DNA of 64,000 nt from Nioella aestuarii (lineage in GTDB: Bacteria > Pseudomonadota > Alphaproteobacteria > Rhodobacterales > Rhodobacteraceae): positions 186,001-250,000 of the forward strand of contig NZ_JBPBBA010000002.1 of assembly GCF_050896395.1 (NCBI RefSeq), written 5' to 3'. The position numbers and the translations under genes are program-made. The notes below the pieces were generated by a model. The model was given only the letters and a program-made list of their open reading frames with translations, was not told the DNA's origin and did not search any database. Below are positions 58,709 through 64,000 of this stretch, one piece after another (within the stretch, counting starts at the first letter, position 1; every line of letters starts with the position of its first letter).

Positions 58709-59530
58709 TTGACGAGAATCCAATTGACTGCTGCCGCTGCCAAATCCCGTTTTCGCGTTGCCCTGTCTGCGCTACCGCTGCTTGCCCTGATGGCTTGCGG
58801 CCCCGCCGTGCTGCCCGGGGCATCCGAGATCAATGACCCGACCGAGGATTCCAACCGTGCGATGTTTGGTCTGAACGTTGCGGTTGACCGTGCGCTCGTG
58901 CGGCCCGTGGCAATTGGCTACGGCACCGTCGTGCCGGAACCCGTGCGTGACGGGATCAGCAACGCCTCGTCCAACCTGAATCAGCCGCTTTATGTGGTGA
59001 ACAACATCCTGCAACTGCGGCTGGACGATGCCCTTCGCAACACCTTCCGCTTCCTGATGAACAGCACCTTCGGCCTTGGCGGCCTGCTGGACCCGGCGGC
59101 AGAGGCGGGGCTTTATGCTGAGGAAACAGATTTCGGTGAAACCCTGCATATCTGGGGCGCGTCCGAAGGGGCTTATGTGGTGCTGCCACTGCTTGGCCCC
59201 TCGACCAGCCGCGATACGGCCGGGTTCATTGTCGATACGGTCATGAACCCCACCCGGCTGGCCTTTGCTGCGCCTGAAAGCGACTATATCTCCGGGGCCA
59301 ATGCGGCCAACACGCTGAACACCCGGTATGAACTGCGGGATGAGATTGACCGGCTCTACTTCGAAAGCGCCGATGGCTACGCACAGGCGCGTTTGATCTA
59401 TCTGCAAAACCGCCGGTATGAGCTGCGCGGCGACCAGCCGACGGATTACGCTGATCCCTATGCAGACCCGTATTCCGACCCCTATGCCGATTCCTACCTT
59501 GACCCTTATGAGGATCCCTATGCCCAGTAA
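58709..59530 (+). CDS. mlaA: MlaA (VacJ) lipoprotein with C-terminal YxDP repeats
   Basis: 273-residue outer-membrane lipoprotein of the Mla pathway, which returns phospholipids from the outer to the inner membrane. Lipobox LMAC near residue 29; core segments DPTEDSNRAMFGLNVAVDRA, NLNQPLYVVNNILQLRLDDA, and FGETLHIWGASEGAYVVLPL LGPSTSRDTAG. The last 27 residues are seven copies of a YxDP-like tetrapeptide. Start is TTG 58709 (alternative TTG 58724); no ATG fits. Overlaps mlaC by 11 bp. Divergent from the secretion pair. Confidence 0.93.
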   Translation: MTRIQLTAAAAKSRFRVALSALPLLALMACGPAVLPGASEINDPTEDSNRAMFGLNVAVDRALVRPVAIGYGTVVPEPVRDGISNASSNLNQPLYVVNNILQLRLDDALRNTFRFLMNSTFGLGGLLDPAAEAGLYAEETDFGETLHIWGASEGAYVVLPLLGPSTSRDTAGFIVDTVMNPTRLAFAAPESDYISGANAANTLNTRYELRDEIDRLYFESADGYAQARLIYLQNRRYELRGDQPTDYADPYADPYSDPYADSYLDPYEDPYAQ

Positions 59531-60131
59531 GTTCAGCCTTTCCCGGCGGGCCTTTCTCGGAATTAGCAGCGCAAGTCTCGCCGCTCTTTCCGTGCCACAC
59601 CGCCTTTGGGCGCTGACCGTTGGCGCGGCACAATCATTGGTACAGGGGCTGGTGGCGGATCTCTATGACCTTATCAACTCGGGCCACTCCGAAACCCGGA
59701 TGTATTCAGAGTTCGGCAACCTGCTGGACCGCTATGCCGATATGCCGATCATCGCGCAGTCGGTGCTTGGTGTGGACTGGCGGCGGGCGTCTTCGGCACA
59801 GCGCAGTGCCTTCGTCGATGCGTTCAGCGGGTACATTTCACGAAAATACGGCAGCCGCTTCCGTGAACTGATCGGCGGCCAGATCGAAGTGACCGGCGCC
59901 CGTGCGATCCGCAATTTCTTCGAAGTAACATCAGTTGCACAGCTTCGCGGCGAGGCGCCGTTTGATGTGATCTGGCTGGTGTCGGACGGTTCTGGACAGG
60001 CGCGAGTCTTCAACCTGATCATTGAAGGCATCAACCTGCGGACAACCGAAGCGGAAGAGGTCGGCGCGATACTGGACCGCAACCGCGGCGACCTTGACGC
60101 GATGATCGCCGATCTGCGCAACGCAAGCTAA
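59520..60131 (+). CDS. mlaC: MlaC-type phospholipid-binding protein with Tat-like signal
   Basis: 203-residue periplasmic lipid shuttle of the Mla pathway (Ttg2/MlaC fold): SVLGVDWRRASSAQRSAFVDAF, YGSRFRELIGGQIEV and VFNLIIEGINLRTTEAEEV. The N-terminus SLSRRAFLGISSASLAALSV has a twin-arginine and hydrophobic core, more like a Tat than a Sec signal. ATG 59520 with GAGGA 5 nt upstream lies inside the end of mlaA. The transporter genes mlaFED are not in the window. A shared hairpin follows. Confidence 0.93.
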   Translation: MPSKFSLSRRAFLGISSASLAALSVPHRLWALTVGAAQSLVQGLVADLYDLINSGHSETRMYSEFGNLLDRYADMPIIAQSVLGVDWRRASSAQRSAFVDAFSGYISRKYGSRFRELIGGQIEVTGARAIRNFFEVTSVAQLRGEAPFDVIWLVSDGSGQARVFNLIIEGINLRTTEAEEVGAILDRNRGDLDAMIADLRNAS

Positions 60132-60168
60132 TAAAAGGCATCGGGGCACAAGTCGCTGCCCCGGTGCC
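60131..60168 (-). terminator. Terminator between mlaC and PBP gene
   Basis: 12-bp stem with one G-T pair, 60157-60168 with 60137-60148, 8-nt loop. On the minus strand it is followed by TTTTAT (complement of 60131-60136), so it best serves the penicillin-binding protein gene, which ends at 60174; it may also slow read-through from mlaC. Confidence 0.8.
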
Positions 60169-60173
60169 CCTGA

Positions 60174-62354
60174 TCAGTTCCGGTTCGCCCCGAGCAGCCC
60201 AAGCACCTCCATCAGGATCTGTTCCGCAATATCCGGCCTGCGGCCCGGCGTGTCCTCGATCGGTTCGGGGCGCGCTTCTTCGGCCGGGTCGATCATCGGC
60301 AAGGGACGCGGCGGCAGGCCGTCGTGGATCGTCTCCATCGTCTGGCGCCAAATCTCGGCTGGCAGGCCGCCACCGGTGACGCCGGACATCGGCGAGTTGT
60401 CGTCATAGCCCATCCACACCCCGGCCACATAATCCGCTGTGAAGCCGATGAACCACGCATCGCGGGCCGATGTTGTGGTACCGGTTTTACCTGCCACGGG
60501 CCGGTCAGGCAGCTGCGCCCGCTGACCCGTGCCATTGGCCACGACCTGGGCCATCATATAGGTCAGCTGCCGCGCTGCGAATTCCGAGATCACCCGTTCG
60601 CGTATACCGCCGCCCTGGCCCATCATCGGCTCCGTGTCCCCCACAAGCCGCAGGTCGATCAACCCATAGGGCGTCACTGCAGAGCCGCCGTTCAGGATGC
60701 CCGCATATGCGCCCGTCATCTCGATCAAGGTGCTTTCAGACGCGCCGAGCGCCAGCGCCGGGCCAAGCGCGAGGTCACTCTCGATGCCGAATTCTGACGC
60801 CACTGTGCGCACCAGGTCACGACCCACTTCCTCTGACAAACGCACTGCGGGCGTATTCAACGAGGCCCTCAGCGCTTCTGTCAGTGTCACTGTGCCATAG
60901 AATTCGCCGGTGTAGTTTCGCGGGCTGTAGGGGCCAGACCCCGGCACATTGATCGTTAGCGGCGCATCCTCGACCGTGTCGTCAAAGCGCCATCCAAGAT
61001 CGAGCGCCGTGGCATAAACGAACGGCTTGAACGCCGATCCGGTCTGCCGCATCGCCATCGTCGCGCGGTTGAACAGCCCGGTGCCTTCCTGCCTGCCGCC
61101 CACCATAGCGCGCACCGCGCCGTCTGCCGACATCACGATAATCGCGGCTTCAGCCTCTGATCCTTCACGCACCTGATTCTCGAACACGTCCACCAAAGCG
61201 GCCTCTGCGGCCTCCTGCATACGCGGATCGAAAGTGGTGCGGATTATGACGTCCTCGGTGGTCTCCCGCAGCAGGAAGTCGGGGCCTTGCGTCATCACCC
61301 AGTCTGCGAAATAGCCACCCGCGCGGGCCTCGGCAGCTTCAGACAAAATGGCTGGGTTGGCGCGGGCTTCGGCAGCTTCAGCAGCGGTCAGATAGCCCTG
61401 CTCCTCCATCAGCCCCAATACAACGGCCGCTCGATCCTGAGATCGCTGCAAGTTCGAAGTCGGCGCGAAACGCGACGGAGCAGTCAGAAGCCCGGCCAGC
61501 ATTGCGCCCTCCTGCGGGGTGATCTCGGCGGCGGAATGACCGAAATAGCGCTGCGACGCCGCTTCGACCCCATAGGCCCCGGCCCCCATATAGGCGCGGT
61601 TGAGATAGATCGTCAGGATCTCCTGCTTGGTGTAGCGCAGCTCCATTGCCACAGAAAACGGCAGTTCCTGGATCTTGCGCCACAGGCTGCCACGGCGGCA
61701 ATCGGCCTCATAATCGGCCTCGCTTTCCCATTCCTCAGGATCAAAGGCCACGCCAAGACACAAGAGCTTGGCCACCTGCTGCGTGATCGTCGAGCCGCCA
61801 TGCCCTTCTAGCGGGCCGCGCCCTTCTCGCAGGTTGATACGAATGGCCGAGGCAATGCCGCGCGGGGAAATGCCCCAATGGCGGAAAAAACGCCGGTCCT
61901 CGGTGGCGACAATCGCGTTGACCACATGTTCCGAAACCGTTTCCGTGTCGATCAGCCCACCATATTGCTCGCCCCGCCAGGCAAAGACGTTGCCATCCCT
62001 GTCAAGCATGGTCACCGACCCGCGCGCGCGACCGTCCACAAGCTCGGTCATCGGGGGCAGTGTGGAATAGATATAGGCCGTCGCGCCCGCAAGGATCAGG
62101 ACAAGGGCCAGTGTGGCGCGCCAGATGATGCCGAAGATGATCCGCCAGATCATTCGGAAGAACGCTCCAATGGCCCCGCGGATGTCACCCCGCCGCCGTT
62201 GCGGGGAACGCCGTCGCGATCTGCCGGATTTTCGGGCAGAGCCACCAGACCCGGAAGAGCGCGACGATTTCGCAGGCGCAGCATTTCTGCGCTCCGCGAC
62301 AAGCCTGCGGCCCGAACGGGGGCTTCGCCCACCTCTATTACCTGATGCACTCAT
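60174..62354 (-). CDS. Bifunctional penicillin-binding protein 1A-type
   Basis: 726-residue class A PBP with glycosyltransferase and transpeptidase activity in peptidoglycan synthesis. A basic Arg/Ser-rich cytoplasmic tail (residues 1-70), one transmembrane helix (about 75-97), GT51 motifs EDRRFFRHWGISPRGI and GHGGSTITQQVAKLLC, and the penicillin-binding motifs GSAFKPF (SxxK), SLNT (SxN) and KTGTTTSARDAWFIG (KTG). ATG 62354 is preferred; an upstream extension to 62447 has no RBS. Divergent from glnK. Confidence 0.95.
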   Translation of the reverse strand: MSASGNRGGRSPRSGRRLVAERRNAAPAKSSRSSGSGGSARKSGRSRRRSPQRRRGDIRGAIGAFFRMIWRIIFGIIWRATLALVLILAGATAYIYSTLPPMTELVDGRARGSVTMLDRDGNVFAWRGEQYGGLIDTETVSEHVVNAIVATEDRRFFRHWGISPRGIASAIRINLREGRGPLEGHGGSTITQQVAKLLCLGVAFDPEEWESEADYEADCRRGSLWRKIQELPFSVAMELRYTKQEILTIYLNRAYMGAGAYGVEAASQRYFGHSAAEITPQEGAMLAGLLTAPSRFAPTSNLQRSQDRAAVVLGLMEEQGYLTAAEAAEARANPAILSEAAEARAGGYFADWVMTQGPDFLLRETTEDVIIRTTFDPRMQEAAEAALVDVFENQVREGSEAEAAIIVMSADGAVRAMVGGRQEGTGLFNRATMAMRQTGSAFKPFVYATALDLGWRFDDTVEDAPLTINVPGSGPYSPRNYTGEFYGTVTLTEALRASLNTPAVRLSEEVGRDLVRTVASEFGIESDLALGPALALGASESTLIEMTGAYAGILNGGSAVTPYGLIDLRLVGDTEPMMGQGGGIRERVISEFAARQLTYMMAQVVANGTGQRAQLPDRPVAGKTGTTTSARDAWFIGFTADYVAGVWMGYDDNSPMSGVTGGGLPAEIWRQTMETIHDGLPPRPLPMIDPAEEARPEPIEDTPGRRPDIAEQILMEVLGLLGANRN

Positions 62355-62471
62355 ACCTGATCCTGCTCTCTTTTGATCGCAACATAGGGGATTCCGAGTC
62401 GTTTGTGGAGGGTTCTCGCCGCACTGCCGAAATTCCATTTCGCCCAATAATTAGTCGTTTGCCCGATTTCG

Positions 62472-62486
62472 TGCAAAAATTTTGCA
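62472..62486. promoter_or_regulatory. Palindrome upstream of glnK-amtB, candidate regulator site
   Basis: TGCAAAAATTTTGCA, 7-bp arms around a central A, in the gap between the PBP and glnK genes, 115 bp before the glnK start. Position fits an upstream activator site such as NtrC, but the match to the NtrC consensus (TGCACC-N5-GGTGCA type) is only partial. Confidence 0.35.
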
Positions 62487-62600
62487 AACCGCCCCAAAAC
62501 TGCCACCCGATTCCTCCTCCCTTCGTTGCTCTTAGGCTCGTCACGTCCTGCATTGAGCGCGTCTGGGTCGCAGAGCCCAAAACTACGGAAGGGTAAAACC

Positions 62601-62939
62601 GTGAAACTCATCATTGCAGCAATCAAGCCGTTCAAGCTGGAGGAGGTCCGTGAAGCTCTGACCTCTATCGGCGTGCGGGGCATGATGGTGACCGAGATCA
62701 AGGGCTTCGGCTCTCAGTCCGGGCACACCGAAATCTACCGTGGCGCAGAATATGCCGTGAACTTCGTTCCCAAGGTGAAGCTGGAAATCGTCGTCGCGGA
62801 TTCCATGGCCGACCAGGTTGTGGAAACCATTCAGACCACTGCCAAGACCGACAAGATCGGTGACGGCAAAATCTTCGTCCTCGACGTTTCCGCTGCTGTG
62901 CGTGTCCGCACCGGCGAGACCAATGACGACGCCCTTTAA
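62601..62939 (+). CDS. glnK: Nitrogen regulatory protein P-II (GlnK type)
   Basis: 112-residue PII signal protein that senses 2-oxoglutarate and ATP/ADP and is uridylylated. Tyr51 lies in the T-loop RGAEYAVNFVPKVKLE; other features are MKLIIAAIKPFKLEEVREAL and the C-terminal GDGKIFVLDV and VRTGETNDDAL. Start is GTG 62601 with GGAAGGG about 9 nt upstream. Directly followed by amtB (28 bp), so this is the GlnK paralogue that controls the ammonium channel. Confidence 0.97.
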   Translation: MKLIIAAIKPFKLEEVREALTSIGVRGMMVTEIKGFGSQSGHTEIYRGAEYAVNFVPKVKLEIVVADSMADQVVETIQTTAKTDKIGDGKIFVLDVSAAVRVRTGETNDDAL

Positions 62940-62967
62940 GCAACTGTCAGAACCAGGGATAAAAACC

Positions 62968-64000
62968 ATGCAAGTCAGAAAGTTTCTTCCGGCAGTTGCC
63001 CTAGCGGCCGTACTGCTGCCCACCATGGGCCTCGCACAAGAGGCCGAAGCCGTACCGACCTTTGACGAGATCGGCCCCTATATCATGACCACCCTGCTTT
63101 TCTGCATGGCAGGGTTCCTGGTCTTCTTTATGGCCGCCGGATTTGCCATGCTGGAAGGCGGGCTTGTTCGTTCCAAGAACGTCACGATGCAGATGACCAA
63201 GAACATCGCGCTCTTCTCGATCGCGGCCATCATGTATTGGTTGATGGGCTTCAACCTGATGTACCCGGGCGACTTCAACGGCTATGTCGGCAGCTTCTTC
63301 CAGCAGACCGTTCTGGATCCAGTTGGCGTTTCCGCCGCCGATGCGGCGCTTGACTATGCGTCGGTCGGGTCTGACTTCTTCTTCCAGCTCGTGTTCGTTG
63401 CAGCAACGGCATCCATAGTGTCCGGTGCGCTTGCAGAGCGCATCAAGCTGTGGCCCTTCCTGATCTTCGTCGTTGTCCTGACCGGCGTCATGTACCCGAT
63501 CTCCGGCTCCTGGCAGTGGGGCGGCGGCTGGCTGTCTGAAGCAGGCTTCTCCGACTTCGCTGGCTCGACCATCGTGCACTCCGTGGGTGGCTGGGCCGCT
63601 CTGGCCGGTGCCCTGATCCTCGGTCCGCGTATCGGCAAGTATGGCAAGGATGGCAAGGTCAACCCGATCCCGGGTTCGAACCTGGCGCTCGCAACGCTCG
63701 GCACCTTCATCCTGTGGCTGGGTTGGTTCGGCTTCAACGGCGGCTCGCAGCTGGCCATGGGCACCGTCGGTGACGTGTCTGACGTCAGCCGTATCTTCGC
63801 CAACACCAACATGGCTGCTGCAGCTGGTGCTCTTGCTGCGATGATCCTGACGCAGGTTATGTTCGGCAAGGTCGACCTGACCATGGTGCTGAACGGCGCG
63901 CTGGCCGGCCTCGTGTCGATCACCGCAGAACCGCTGGCCCCGACGCTCTTCGGTGCGCTCTGGATCGGTGCAGTCGGCGGTGTGATCGTGGTCTTCGCGG
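62968..64000 (+). CDS. amtB: Ammonium transporter AmtB, partial (3' end beyond window)
   Basis: Trimeric ammonium/ammonia channel of the inner membrane, blocked by GlnK when nitrogen is ample. About 344 codons are present. A cleaved signal-like leader (LPAVALAAVLLPTMGLAQEA) is followed by the Amt core: FFMAAGFAMLEGGLVRSKN, the twin-His helix STIVHSVGGWAALAGALILG and WLGWFGFNGGSQLAMG. ATG 62968 has AGGGAT upstream. The gene runs off the right edge. Confidence 0.97.
   Translation, partial: MQVRKFLPAVALAAVLLPTMGLAQEAEAVPTFDEIGPYIMTTLLFCMAGFLVFFMAAGFAMLEGGLVRSKNVTMQMTKNIALFSIAAIMYWLMGFNLMYPGDFNGYVGSFFQQTVLDPVGVSAADAALDYASVGSDFFFQLVFVAATASIVSGALAERIKLWPFLIFVVVLTGVMYPISGSWQWGGGWLSEAGFSDFAGSTIVHSVGGWAALAGALILGPRIGKYGKDGKVNPIPGSNLALATLGTFILWLGWFGFNGGSQLAMGTVGDVSDVSRIFANTNMAAAAGALAAMILTQVMFGKVDLTMVLNGALAGLVSITAEPLAPTLFGALWIGAVGGVIVVFA

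Overview
The window is about 64 kb of high-GC chromosomal DNA from an alphaproteobacterium, most probably a marine Rhodobacteraceae/Roseobacteraceae (Roseobacter-type) species. Evidence is the polyhydroxybutyrate pair phaA-phaB, a long-chain polyprenyl diphosphate synthase of the ubiquinone side-chain type, ETF-ubiquinone oxidoreductase, several small Rhodobacterales-type conserved proteins (DUF1244, DUF2007, DUF1992, YdcH, DUF2834), and the local arrangements tlpA<>argH-lipoprotein and formylglutamate amidohydrolase-CHMI-DUF1244. Nearly all of it is housekeeping; no prophage, insertion sequence, CRISPR array, rRNA or tRNA was seen.

Layout. 0-10.6 kb: lysA (cut by the left edge), quinone oxidoreductase, ETF-QO, a membrane-anchored AraC regulator, a TPR protein fused translationally to ispE, polyprenyl synthase, DUF2007 and a tRNA-type methyltransferase. 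10.6-24.5 kb: YdcH-like protein, LysR regulator, phaB and phaA each with its own terminator, an EAL-domain protein, tag, tlpA, argH, greA, mobA with a partner, azlCD, mscL and a glutathione S-transferase gene broken by an in-frame amber codon. 24.5-39 kb: a PNPOx-like gene divergent from a MocR regulator across an inverted repeat, ytoQ, pheT and pheS (separated by three genes), MFS transporter, sulfotransferase-like gene, and an AT-richer patch (35.5-37.7 kb) with two orphan genes and a clpB 3' remnant. 39-49 kb: rplT-rpmI, pyk, the formylglutamate amidohydrolase operon, rhodanese, yaaA-recQ. 48-64 kb: FAD oxidoreductase-rsmD-HAD-Zn ribbon operon, peroxiredoxin, cytochrome c with an FNR-like box, PCD, GDPD-RidA, a type I secretion pair, mlaA-mlaC, a PBP1A-type enzyme, and glnK-amtB (amtB cut by the right edge).

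Genes are packed tightly: many same-strand neighbours overlap by 4 bp (ATGA or GTGA), and four convergent pairs end in interlocked stop codons. The most unusual non-coding feature is a family of tandem ~20-bp perfect palindromes at four intergenic places, three of them with the same CCCCGCGCGG box. I found no convincing new multi-gene system. The leads most worth following are the palindrome family, the amber-interrupted GST, the clpB remnant in the accessory patch, the type I secretion ATPase without a normal start codon, and several candidate operators. All identifications are by reading sequence and from family knowledge; no database search was run.
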